The translations under genes were made by a program, and so were the position numbers. A stretch of 12,617 nucleotides of DNA from the NCBI GenBank assembly GCA_021787255.1, contig JAJYMD010000465.1, positions 1 to 12,617 on the forward strand, read 5' to 3'. The notes beneath the pieces are model-generated. The model was given only the letters and a program-made list of their open reading frames with translations. It had not been told where the DNA came from and searched no databases. This DNA comes from Actinomycetes bacterium. GTDB taxonomy: Bacteria; Actinomycetota; Acidimicrobiia; Acidimicrobiales; RAAP-2. Of this stretch, positions 1 through 9,471 are shown one piece after another; positions within the stretch are counted from its first letter, which is position 1, and the number at the start of each line of letters is the position of its first letter.

Positions 1-141
1 GAGCTCGACCACCCGCACGCCCGCGCGCTGCGCCTGGGTGCCAGGTTGCTCGTCGACCGGAGCGACGACTCCACAGAGCAGCTCCGCGTGTACGCGGACC
101 CCACAGGCCACCCGTTCTGCATCTTCGTCCAGACCCATTGA
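1..141 (+). CDS. C-terminal end of a VOC (glyoxalase-like) domain protein, partial
   Basis: Frame 1 is open from the first base to a TGA at 139-141, giving the last 46 residues of a protein that begins outside the window. The tail reads RALRLGARLLVDRSDD, then RVYADPTGHPFCIFV. This is the typical last beta-alpha-beta-beta unit of the glyoxalase-like VOC fold common in actinobacteria, in which a 'YADPxGHPFC' strand closes the domain. Such proteins are often single-domain and of unknown substrate, and some are antibiotic-binding or metal-dependent dioxygenase relatives. No catalytic assignment is possible from the fragment. A short 9-bp tandem repeat begins at the last base of the stop codon. 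The family call is good; the function is unknown. Confidence 0.75.
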   Translation, partial: ELDHPHARALRLGARLLVDRSDDSTEQLRVYADPTGHPFCIFVQTH

Positions 142-182
142 TCCACCTGATCCACCTGATCCACCTGATCGACCTGATCGAC
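141..182. repeat. 9-bp tandem repeat (ATCCACCTG) directly after a stop codon
   Basis: Three identical copies of ATCCACCTG (141-149, 150-158, 159-167) are followed by one variant ATCGACCTG (168-176) and a partial ATCGACG (177-183). The array starts at the last base of the upstream TGA. It lies in the 105-bp gap before the DUF167 gene. No inverted symmetry is seen, so it does not look like a terminator. It may be a replication-slippage microsatellite. Confidence 0.85.
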
Positions 183-246
183 GTACCGTGGCTTCATCCT
201 GCGCAGTCGGCAGGCGACGATCGGTCGCGCCGGGGACCGGACCTCG

Positions 247-591
247 GTGCGTGAGCAGGTGCGCGTCGAGATCCGGGTCCAGCCAGGTGCGCGTTCCACG
301 TCGGTGGGTGGCACTCACGGCGAGGCGCTCGTCGTCCGCGTCACCGAGGCGCCGGAGAAAGGTCGCGCGAGCACGGCCGCACTGCGCGCGCTCGCACAGG
401 CGCTCGGGGTCCGCGCGTCGGCGGTCCGCCTCGTGAGCGGCGCCACCTCACGACGCAAGGTCGTGGAGATCGACGTCGCAGGCGACACGGGGGCGCGCGG
501 CGAGGACGCTGTCGCGACCCGATTGGATGCGCTGCGGCGCGCGACGGGACCCGGCGCAGGAGGGCTCCGGGAGGGGGCACGCGGCAGGTAA
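247..591 (+). CDS. DUF167 (YggU) family protein
   Basis: This frame opens with GTG at 247 and ends in TAA at 589-591 (114 residues). The DUF167/YggU pattern is clear. An N-terminal strand has V-x-PGARS (about residues 11-17), followed by GEALVVRVTEAPEKGRA (about 25-41), a helix ALRALAQALGV, and SGATSRRKVVEID (about 64-76). Members are usually about 75-100 residues, so the Arg/Gly-rich tail after residue 80 is an extension. The molecular function of the family is not established; it is a small alpha/beta domain often found next to YggT or septation genes, which is not the case here. The start is a GTG with only a weak purine-rich stretch before it, so the exact N-terminus is uncertain. It stands 65 bp before the ABC-F gene and may share its transcript. 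Confidence 0.85.
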   Translation: MREQVRVEIRVQPGARSTSVGGTHGEALVVRVTEAPEKGRASTAALRALAQALGVRASAVRLVSGATSRRKVVEIDVAGDTGARGEDAVATRLDALRRATGPGAGGLREGARGR

Positions 592-656
592 CCTCCTTGC
601 AGGGCGCGGCGCGACCGTGCAGCTTCGAGACGACCGTCATGCCCGGTCCCCCAGCC

Positions 657-2264
657 ATGATCTCCGTCACTTCCCTCGCGCTCTCGGTCGCCGGTCGCCA
701 GCTGCTCGACCGTGCCTCGTTCACGGTCGCCGCAGGCGACAAGGTGGCCGTCGTCGGGCGCAACGGCGCCGGGAAGTCGTCGCTGCTGTCGGTGCTCGTC
801 GGCGATCCCTCGCCACAGCTCTCCTACCGCGGGGACGTGCAGGTGCTCGGCACGCTGGGCTACCTCCCACAGGTGCCCGTCTCGGGCGGGCTGGGCACCG
901 ACTCGAGCGCGCTGTCCCACGTGCTGTCCGCCCGCGGGCTCGACGCGCTCGACGTGGAGCTCACCACGGCGCGCCTTCTGATGGCCCAGGACCCGAACCC
1001 GGAGCGGATCGCGAGGTTCTCGGACGCCGAAGAGCGCTACCGCGTGCTCGGAGGCTACGAGGCGGAGTCCACGCTCGCGCGCATGGCCGAGGGGCTCGGG
1101 CTCCGACAGGACCTTCTCTTCGAGGACGTCGACGACCTCTCCGGCGGCCAACGGCGACGGCTAGACCTGATGCGAGTCCTCTACGGCGAACCGGACGTCA
1201 TGGTGCTCGACGAGCCCACGAACCACCTCGACGCCCCCGCCAAGCGGTGGCTGATGGAGCGGCTCGGGCAGTTCAAGGGCGCGCTCCTGGTCGTGAGCCA
1301 CGACTTGACGCTGCTCGACCGTGCGATCACGAAAGTCCTCCACCTGCACGCCGGCGCGCTGGCGGAGTTCGCCGGCACCTACACGAGCTTCCGCGCCCAG
1401 CTCGCCCAGCGCCTCGACCACGAGGCACGGACCGCGGCGCGCCAGGCTCGCGAGGTGGCTCGCCTGGGCGCCCTCGCGGACTCGATGCGCGCGAGCACCG
1501 AGAAGCGGGCCCGCGTCGCGAAGGCGCTCGACAAGCGGGTCGAGCGGCTCCAGCGCACGATGACCCCCGTCGCGAAGAGCGCGAGGAGCGAGCGCTCCAC
1601 GCGTTTCCGCCTCCCGGACCCGCCGCGTGCCGGGGAGACGCCGCTGGAGGTCACAGGGCTCGCAGTCTCCTACGGCTCGCACCGCGTGCTGCACGGCGTC
1701 TCGATGGCGCTCTCGCGCGGTGACCGGGCCGTGGTCATAGGCCGGAACGGTGCGGGAAAGTCGAGCCTGCTGCGTTGCCTCGCCGGCGTGCAGAGGCCAA
1801 CCCGAGGAACGGTCACGCTCGGCCACCACGTCGCGGTCGGCTACTTCGCGCAGGAGCACGAGCACGTCGACCTCGAGCGCAACGCCTTGGAGAACGTGGG
1901 CGACTCGGTGCTCGGGACCGAGGTGGACCGCCGGTCGCTCCTGGGCTCCTTCGGCCTCTCCGGAGAGCTCGCCACGCGGCGTGCAGGCAGCCTCTCGGGC
2001 GGCGAGCGCGCGAAGCTCTCTCTGGCGATGCTCGCGGCAGGATGGTCGAACCTTCTCGTCCTCGACGAGCCGACGAACAACCTGGACCCGCAGTCGGTGA
2101 CCGCGGTCGGCGACATGCTGGGACGTTGGCCAGGGACGCTCGTCGTCGTGAGCCACGACCGGGCGTTCGTCGAGTCGTTGGAGCCGACCCACGCGCTCGC
2201 GCTGCCGTCGGAGCGGTTCGATTTCTGGCGCGACGAGGACCTCGACCACGTCGAGCTGCGCTGA
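657..2264 (+). CDS. ABC-F family ATP-binding cassette protein (ribosome-associated type)
   Basis: The protein has 535 residues, two nucleotide-binding domains on one chain and no membrane segments, the hallmark of ABC-F proteins. These act in the cytosol on the ribosomal E-site as translation factors or antibiotic-protection proteins rather than as transporters. Domain 1 has Walker A GRNGAGKSS at residues 34-42, signature LSGGQ at 161-165, Walker B/D-loop VLDEPTNHLD at 183-192 and a VSHD switch. A charged, Arg/Lys/Ala-rich linker follows (about 260-320), as expected for the P-site tRNA interaction motif. Domain 2 has GRNGAGKSS at 362-370, LSGGE at 446-450, VLDEPTNNLD at 468-477 and VVSHD. The frame also allows starts at 639 (six residues longer) and TTG 597. 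ATG 657 places the first strand MISVTSL where the family begins; no clear Shine-Dalgarno sequence decides it. It cannot be told from sequence alone whether this is a housekeeping (EttA/Uup-like) or resistance member. Confidence 0.93.
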   Translation: MISVTSLALSVAGRQLLDRASFTVAAGDKVAVVGRNGAGKSSLLSVLVGDPSPQLSYRGDVQVLGTLGYLPQVPVSGGLGTDSSALSHVLSARGLDALDVELTTARLLMAQDPNPERIARFSDAEERYRVLGGYEAESTLARMAEGLGLRQDLLFEDVDDLSGGQRRRLDLMRVLYGEPDVMVLDEPTNHLDAPAKRWLMERLGQFKGALLVVSHDLTLLDRAITKVLHLHAGALAEFAGTYTSFRAQLAQRLDHEARTAARQAREVARLGALADSMRASTEKRARVAKALDKRVERLQRTMTPVAKSARSERSTRFRLPDPPRAGETPLEVTGLAVSYGSHRVLHGVSMALSRGDRAVVIGRNGAGKSSLLRCLAGVQRPTRGTVTLGHHVAVGYFAQEHEHVDLERNALENVGDSVLGTEVDRRSLLGSFGLSGELATRRAGSLSGGERAKLSLAMLAAGWSNLLVLDEPTNNLDPQSVTAVGDMLGRWPGTLVVVSHDRAFVESLEPTHALALPSERFDFWRDEDLDHVELR

Positions 2265-2320
2265 AGCCCGCTCACAGGCGGCGCGACACCTCTCCGCTAC
2301 GTTGCCCGAGCGTGACCGCG

Positions 2321-2980
2321 ATGATGGCCTCGACGGCGCGCCGCGCGTCGGCCGTGACGCGACGGGATGACGGCGTCTGCCGCATCTGCGCGGCCGCTGC
2401 CTCCTCCGGCTTCGCGATCTGCACGTCGTGCCGAGACGTCGCGCTCGCGCTCGGACGTCCGCTGGTCCCGGTCACGCCCGTCGCCTTCGTCACGGGCTCG
2501 AGCCCTCTGTATCGCGCGCTGCGCCAGTACAAGTCGGGTGAGCCTGAAGTTGCCGCGCGCCAGCAGGCACGCCTCGCCGCGCTGCTCGACGTGTTCATCG
2601 CACACCACGTCGGATGCATCGCCCCCGGCGGTCTCGACGTGTGCGTGGTGGTGCCCTCGACGCCGACCGGCAGGCCGCCACCCCATCCGCTTGCCACGCT
2701 GGTCAGGAGGGCGAAGTCGGCGCCGACGCTCGCCGATGCGCTCGTCCCGGTCTCTCCGCTCGCCCACCGACGGCCAAGCGCAGGCGCGTACCGAGCGAGC
2801 GACGAGGTCTCAGGGAAACGGGTGCTGCTCGTCGACGACGTCTACACGAGCGGTGCCCATCTCCAGTCGGCGGCTGCCGCCCTCGTCGCGGCCGGCACGC
2901 GCGCGCTGCACGCCGTCGTCCTCGGACGTTTCGTGCGCAGCGACGTCCCACCACCTCGGTGCGCGCACTGCCAGCGGTAG
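2321..2980 (+). CDS. ComF-like phosphoribosyltransferase with zinc ribbon
   Basis: The 219-residue protein begins 56 bp after the ABC-F gene. Two CxxC pairs near the N-terminus (Cys20, Cys23, Cys34, Cys37) form a zinc ribbon. The type-I phosphoribosyltransferase PRPP-binding loop is VLLVDDVYTSGAHLQ, with DDVYTSG at 172-178. The C-terminus has another CxxC (Cys214, Cys217). This arrangement is that of ComF proteins, which support DNA uptake in naturally competent bacteria but are also widespread in bacteria not known to be competent; their substrate is uncertain. No comE or dprA neighbours are visible. Alternative starts are GTG 2312 and ATG 2324, and no clear ribosome site separates them. The PRPP loop is intact, so an active enzyme or PRPP binder is plausible. 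Family assignment is fairly secure; the role is inferred. Confidence 0.8.
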   Translation: MMASTARRASAVTRRDDGVCRICAAAASSGFAICTSCRDVALALGRPLVPVTPVAFVTGSSPLYRALRQYKSGEPEVAARQQARLAALLDVFIAHHVGCIAPGGLDVCVVVPSTPTGRPPPHPLATLVRRAKSAPTLADALVPVSPLAHRRPSAGAYRASDEVSGKRVLLVDDVYTSGAHLQSAAAALVAAGTRALHAVVLGRFVRSDVPPPRCAHCQR

Positions 2981-3035
2981 ACCCGGAGCCGAGATCGAAG
3001 TCCTCCACGCTCGCTCGCGCGGAACCGGAGAAATC

Positions 3036-3082
3036 GGTGTCGGCCCCCCGGGGGATGGGGATGGGGAAGGGGGGCCGACACC
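3036..3082. terminator. Perfect 14-bp inverted repeat, probable terminator of the comF-side transcript
   Basis: GGTGTCGGCCCCCC at 3036-3049 is the exact reverse complement of GGGGGGCCGACACC at 3069-3082, with a 19-nt G-rich loop. It lies 56 bp after the ComF-like stop, in the gap between convergent genes, where a bidirectional terminator is expected. There is no T-tract on either side, which is common for GC-rich actinobacterial hairpins, so termination is inferred from position and stem strength. It could instead be a remnant of a mobile-element end. Confidence 0.55.
3050..3074 (+). other. Putative G-quadruplex motif (G5-AT-G4-AT-G4-AA-G6)
   Basis: Four runs of at least four guanines (3050-3054, 3057-3060, 3063-3066, 3069-3074) are separated by two-base spacers on the plus strand. 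This satisfies the standard intramolecular G-quadruplex pattern with the very short loops that favour stable parallel folds. The last G run is also the inner part of the 3' arm of the 14-bp inverted repeat, so hairpin and quadruplex compete for the same bases. Confidence 0.6.
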
Positions 3083-3361
3083 TCACAGACCGTTACAGAA
3101 ACCCCCGCCCATGGAGCACAGGGAACCACACGGTCCGCGACTTCAAGGTGCTCGCGACCTGCGAGACGCCGCGCAAGCTCAGCGGGGCGACGAAGAAACC
3201 GGCAGGCAATCCACCCAGTGCAACGGTGGTTCGATCACCAGCCACGCTCTCCATGCCACCTCCCCATCTTCACCCGCGAGGCACACCTGAGACACACACA
3301 TCATAGCACGCTCCAGGCGCGCTCACGGCGCGCTCCCGGCGCGGATTCGAGCCGCTCAGGC
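3083..3361. other. Rest of the convergent intergenic gap; one possible small ORF, no recognised gene
   Basis: No recognised gene lies between the hairpin and the stop codon of the minus-strand LOG-like gene. On the minus strand an ATG at 3254 opens a 53-codon frame ending in TAA at 3093-3095. Its product starts MESVAGDRTTVALGGLPAG and ends PVLHGRGFL. I do not recognise it, see no convincing ribosome site, and consider it more likely chance or the decayed relic of something larger. Base composition here (about 64% GC by direct count over 3061-3300) is lower than in neighbouring coding rows, which reach nearly 80%. No tRNA, SRP RNA, tmRNA or RNase P core pattern was found. A short 11-bp repeat lies near the end. 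Confidence 0.3.
3311..3343. repeat. Three 11-bp tandem repeats
   Basis: CTCCAGGCGCG, CTCACGGCGCG and CTCCCGGCGCG follow one another exactly (3311-3321, 3322-3332, 3333-3343), differing at two positions. They lie 18 bp beyond the end of the LOG-like gene. No function is apparent. Confidence 0.75.
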
Positions 3362-3901
3362 CTACCTTGTTCTCATCGGAGCCCCAACGCCGGGCCGGGC
3401 CAGCGCAACGGCCAGCGCGACAGCATGCTCCGGATCCCGAGCCCGCCGGATGCCCGGGTCCTCGGCCGCGTTCCGATGACGACGGAGCTCCCAGGTCGCG
3501 AGCCCGACCACGGGCCGACCGATCTTCAGGGCGAAGGCGATCTCCGACAGGGTGCCGTACTCGCCGCCCACCGCGACCAGGGCATCGGCGGCCCGGACGA
3601 CGAGGACGTTGCGTCCTTCGCCGAGCCCGGTCGCCAGCGCGACGCTCAGCCAACGGTTCGCACCCTCACGGTTCTCCCCCGGCAAGAGCCCGACGGTCGT
3701 CCCGCCGGCCGCAAGGGCGCCGCGACAGGCCGCTGCCATGACGCCCCCGAGCCCTCCGGTCACCACGAGCGCGCCGGCCTCGGCGAGCCGGCGGCCCACC
3801 TCTTCGGCGAGCTGCTCCTCGTCGGGGCCGCAGTCCCCCGACCCGACGACCGCGACCGCGACCGTTCCGCTTCCGTGGTGCTCTCGGGCTGGGGGGCTCA
3901 C
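3362..3901 (-). CDS. LOG-like Rossmann-fold protein (TIGR00725 type)
   Basis: The protein has 179 residues and starts at GTG 3901. An N-terminal strand VAVAVVGSG (about 14-22) leads into a helix. Then come VVTGGLGGVMAAA (GGLGGVM at 49-55), LLPGENREGAN (73-82) and VGGEYGTLSE (111-120). These match the SLOG/'lysine decarboxylase-like' superfamily: GGxxGVM is the nucleotide-binding turn, and GGxxGTLSE is the TIGR00725 version of the PGGxGTxxE motif of LOG cytokinin phosphoribohydrolases. Because the first residue of that motif is Val rather than Pro, true LOG activity (release of base from nucleoside monophosphates) is uncertain; a nucleotide-binding role is the safer statement. It lies 18 bp after the acyltransferase stop on the same strand, so the two are probably co-transcribed. 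The C-terminal tail after about residue 135 is Arg/Ala-rich and poorly conserved. Confidence 0.82.
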   Translation of the reverse strand: MSPPAREHHGSGTVAVAVVGSGDCGPDEEQLAEEVGRRLAEAGALVVTGGLGGVMAAACRGALAAGGTTVGLLPGENREGANRWLSVALATGLGEGRNVLVVRAADALVAVGGEYGTLSEIAFALKIGRPVVGLATWELRRHRNAAEDPGIRRARDPEHAVALAVALARPGVGAPMRTR

Positions 3902-3919
3902 CGTGGCCTCACCCGAGGC

Positions 3920-4594
3920 TCACCTGGCCTCGGAGGGCGCGATCGCCTCGTCCACGTGGACCCAGCCACGCCCGGGGAACCACCGCCGGACCACGCGGGC
4001 GGGAACACCCGCGACGACGCACCGGTCGGGCACCTTCCCGCGTACCACCGCACCAGCTGCCACGACGACGTGGCGCCCGATCTGCGCGCCAGGGAGCACC
4101 ACGGCGTGGACCCCGAGCCAGCTGCCTGCGCCGACCGAGACGGGCGCCTCGAGCGGCCGCTGCCATCCGATGGGCTCGTCGGGGTCCTCGTACCCGTGGT
4201 TCTGGTCGGTGATGTAGACGTACGGACCGGTCTGGACGTCGTCGCCGATGTCGATCGACCAGTGGCCGACGATGTGGCTCCCGCGCCCGATCACGCAACG
4301 GTCGCCGATCCGCACCACCGGCGACGTGAGGAGGTCCTGGCCGGGAGCCATCCCCGCGGTGAGCGAGACGTACGGGCCGATCGTCGTGCCCACCCCAATG
4401 GCCACGTACCGTTCGTTGTAGACGGTCCCCGATGGGAAGGCGAGGAGGCTCCCTTCCCCGAAGGCCGCGAACCGCCGCGCACGCGCGTCGTCGGGACCGA
4501 CCGCGGCGGCGAACGGGGCCAATTCCCACGCCCGCCGCAAGCGCTCGACCGCCGCGCGCCGCAGCGCGCCGCGCACACCATTCGTCCAGGGCAT
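3920..4594 (-). CDS. Hexapeptide-repeat (left-handed beta-helix) acyltransferase
   Basis: The 224-residue protein starts at ATG 4594. An alpha-helical N-terminus (1-45, Arg/Ala-rich) is followed by repeated [LIV]-G-x4 hexapeptides: VAIGVGTTIGPYVSL (64-78), VVRIGDRCVIGRGSHIVG (93-110), IDIGDDVQTGPYVYI (114-128), then VSVGAGSWLGVHAVVLPGAQIG and VVVAAGAVV in the C-terminal coils, closing with AGVPARVVRRW. ITDQNHGYEDP (128-138) is the loop typical of the maltose/galactoside/xenobiotic O-acetyltransferase group. His133 in this loop, or His111, is the likely general base. The acceptor is unknown; sugar or cell-envelope glycan modification would fit the family. It is the first gene of a two-gene unit with the LOG-like gene. 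No Shine-Dalgarno sequence is evident. A TATAGC box and an 18-bp inverted repeat lie immediately upstream, so a short or absent leader is possible. Confidence 0.85.
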   Translation of the reverse strand: MPWTNGVRGALRRAAVERLRRAWELAPFAAAVGPDDARARRFAAFGEGSLLAFPSGTVYNERYVAIGVGTTIGPYVSLTAGMAPGQDLLTSPVVRIGDRCVIGRGSHIVGHWSIDIGDDVQTGPYVYITDQNHGYEDPDEPIGWQRPLEAPVSVGAGSWLGVHAVVLPGAQIGRHVVVAAGAVVRGKVPDRCVVAGVPARVVRRWFPGRGWVHVDEAIAPSEAR

Positions 4595-4604
4595 CCGCGG
4601 GCAC

Positions 4605-4628
4605 GCTATACGCGAAGGTCGCTTCGCG
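4605..4628 (-). promoter_or_regulatory. Candidate -10 box and operator-like palindrome upstream of the acyltransferase
   Basis: On the minus strand TATAGC (4610-4605) resembles an actinobacterial -10 hexamer and lies 10 bp before the ATG. Directly upstream, CGCGAA-GCGACC-TTCGCG (4628-4611) is a perfect 6+6 inverted repeat that would fill the spacer between -35 and -10. That is a classical repressor position, although no good -35 is visible. This is inference from position only. Confidence 0.35.
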
Positions 4629-4871
4629 CCGTGAGACCGGTGCTCGGCGGGCTTCCTCGACCTCTCACACCCCGCCGTCGTCCAGCCTACGTGTGCCCAC
4701 GACGGACCCGGCTCGGGTGCACCATCCTCCCGCCGGGCGTGCACGACGCAGGCCACGGCAGTGGCCGCTTCGTCGACGCACCATCCCCCCACCGGGGCAT
4801 GCGCTCGCCCACAATGGGGTCCGATGCCTCGCGAACCCTTCCCCGGCGCACTCTGCCAGACTGCCCGGCGC

Positions 4872-6008
4872 ATGACCACCGTGGTGCGGCACGAAGAGGC
4901 TCCAGGCGCTCGCGACCCAGATCGGAACCGATCGCTCAGGTCGCGCCGCCGAGCGCTCACCGCCGCGCTCGCGCTCGCCGGTGCCGGGGCTCTTCTGGCA
5001 GCGTGCGGCTCCAGCGGCCCTGAGGCTGCCAAGCAAACGAGGCGAGCCACTCACTCCACGTCTCGCCCGGCCACCGTCGCCGCGTCCGGACGCGACTGTC
5101 CGCTCAGGGGAACCCCGGCGCCCCACGGCGTGGTCCCCCAACGCTCCGCACTCGCGGTGAAGGTCACAAACTACCCGACAGGTCGCCCTCAGACCGGGAT
5201 GACAGCCGCCGACATCGTCTTCGAAGAACCTGTCGAAGGGGGCGTCACGCGCTACGTCGCGGTGTTCCAGTGTCACGGCACCTCGACGGTCGGCCCCGTA
5301 CGTTCGGCTCGCAACATCGACATCGGCATCCTCGGCGAGTTCGGCCACCCGCTCTTCGTGCACGTCGGGGGCATCCAGCCCGTCATCGACAACATCATCT
5401 CGTCGCCGCTCAACGACTTCGAGCTCGGCGACTACACATCGATCATCCAGCATCCCCCGGGGAGGGTCGCCCCCTACGACACCTACACCTCGACCACAGC
5501 GGTCTGGCAGATGCGCTCGACAGCGAACCAGGCACCCCAGCCGGTCTTCTCCTACTCGTCGAAGGTGCCCGCCGGGACGCCCGTCAAGTCGGTCTCGATC
5601 CCGTTCTCCAGCTACTCGCCGGTCGTCTGGAGGTACGACGCCAAGACGCACGAGTTCCTCCGCTTCTACGGCACGTCCCCGGACGTCCTCTCGAACGGCG
5701 TCCAGAACAGCGCCTCCAACGTGATCGTCCAGTTCATCGACGTGTACTACGGCCCGTGGGTCGAGAACGCCCAAGGGGCGCTCGAGGTCCAGGCGAACCT
5801 GTACACACACGCGAGCGGCAAGGCGATCGTCTTTCGCAACGGGGTCGCGATCCCGGGGAGATGGTCACGCACAACGCTCGGCCAGCCGACGAGCTTCACG
5901 ACCAGCTCCGGCCAGCCGATCAGGCTGCAGCCCGGCGTCACCTGGGTCGAGCTCGTGCCGTCGACGGTGACCGTCACGACGACACCCCCCGTGTCCACGT
6001 CGCCGTAG
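4872..6008 (+). CDS. DUF3048 family (YerB-like) lipoprotein
   Basis: The protein has 378 residues from ATG 4872. The N-terminus has a basic cluster (RSLRSRRR, 20-27), a hydrophobic stretch and the lipobox LLAAC, with Cys45 as the predicted lipidated residue; the protein should be exported and anchored to the outer face of the membrane. The charged region before the hydrophobic core is long and contains consecutive Arg residues, so Tat export is possible. The mature part has the two DUF3048 domains. The N-terminal one contains LAVKVTNYPTGRPQTGM, ADIVFEEPVEGGVTRYVAVF, VGPVRSARNID and FVHVGG. The C-terminal one contains VVWRYDAKTHEFLRFYG, NVIVQF and the final strand pair ending GVTWVELVP. Function in the family is not established; B. 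subtilis YerB is a membrane lipoprotein of unknown role. In-frame upstream starts (ATG 4824, ATG 4761) would push the signal peptide too far inside. It converges on recA. Confidence 0.9.
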   Translation: MTTVVRHEEAPGARDPDRNRSLRSRRRALTAALALAGAGALLAACGSSGPEAAKQTRRATHSTSRPATVAASGRDCPLRGTPAPHGVVPQRSALAVKVTNYPTGRPQTGMTAADIVFEEPVEGGVTRYVAVFQCHGTSTVGPVRSARNIDIGILGEFGHPLFVHVGGIQPVIDNIISSPLNDFELGDYTSIIQHPPGRVAPYDTYTSTTAVWQMRSTANQAPQPVFSYSSKVPAGTPVKSVSIPFSSYSPVVWRYDAKTHEFLRFYGTSPDVLSNGVQNSASNVIVQFIDVYYGPWVENAQGALEVQANLYTHASGKAIVFRNGVAIPGRWSRTTLGQPTSFTTSSGQPIRLQPGVTWVELVPSTVTVTTTPPVSTSP

Positions 6009-6029
6009 ACCCGGCACCCTGGGCCGGTC
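6008..6029. terminator. Short hairpin between the convergent DUF3048 and recA genes
   Basis: GACCCGGC (6008-6015) pairs with GCCGGTC (6023-6029) with one bulged C and a 7-nt loop. It fills the 33-bp gap between the DUF3048 stop and the recA stop, the expected site for a bidirectional terminator. No T-tract follows in either direction. Confidence 0.4.
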
Positions 6030-6041
6030 AGCAGCGCACGG

Positions 6042-9311
<3,270 letters not shown>

Positions 9312-9343
9312 CGCTCTCGTCTCCTTCCCCATGGTCTCTCCTC
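9312..9343 (-). promoter_or_regulatory. Two candidate ribosome-binding sites for recA
   Basis: GAGGAG (9343-9338) lies 5 nt before ATG 9332, and AAGGAG (9326-9321) lies 9 nt before ATG 9311. Both spacings are workable. The second yields the N-terminus expected for Rec[17 protein letters not shown]; the first would add seven residues. Confidence 0.6.
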
Positions 9344-9421
9344 GTACCGAATGGTCCTCGCCCATGACGCTCCTGGCGCCCGACCTGCGACCGTAGGCGC
9401 CGGGTGTGACGCGTACGGCAC

Positions 9422-9450
9422 ACCCTAGTAGCGAACGCGTGTTCGATCAG
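9422..9450 (-). promoter_or_regulatory. LexA (SOS) box within a recA promoter
   Basis: CGAACGCGTGTTCG at 9432-9445 is a perfect palindromic match to the Gram-positive/actinobacterial SOS box CGAAC-N4-GTTCG. On the minus strand CTGATC (9450-9445) and TAGGGT (9427-9422), 17 bp apart, are a plausible weak -35/-10 pair, with the box filling the spacer. It lies 27 bp past the thpR stop and about 120 bp before the recA start, so recA has its own DNA-damage-inducible promoter besides any operon read-through. The LexA site is directly visible; the hexamers are inferred. Confidence 0.85.
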
Positions 9451-9471
9451 GGATGCGGGAACGGCTCCCGG

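Noticed and set aside
141..182. CRISPR-like array
   Set aside because: The units are 9 bp with no spacers.
315..1151. Long minus-strand open frame opposite the DUF167 and ABC-F genes
   Set aside because: The product has no recognisable domain and is rich in Arg/Ala/His; it is the antisense shadow of high-GC coding sequence.
3220..3245. GGTGGTTCGATCACC resembling a tRNA or tmRNA T-arm followed by CCA
   Set aside because: The stem registers only if the loop does not start with TTC; no acceptor stem or tmRNA 5' half is found.
3336..3362. GGATTCGAGCC resembling a tRNA T-loop
   Set aside because: The flanking 5-bp stems do not pair, and no acceptor, D or anticodon arms can be built on either strand.
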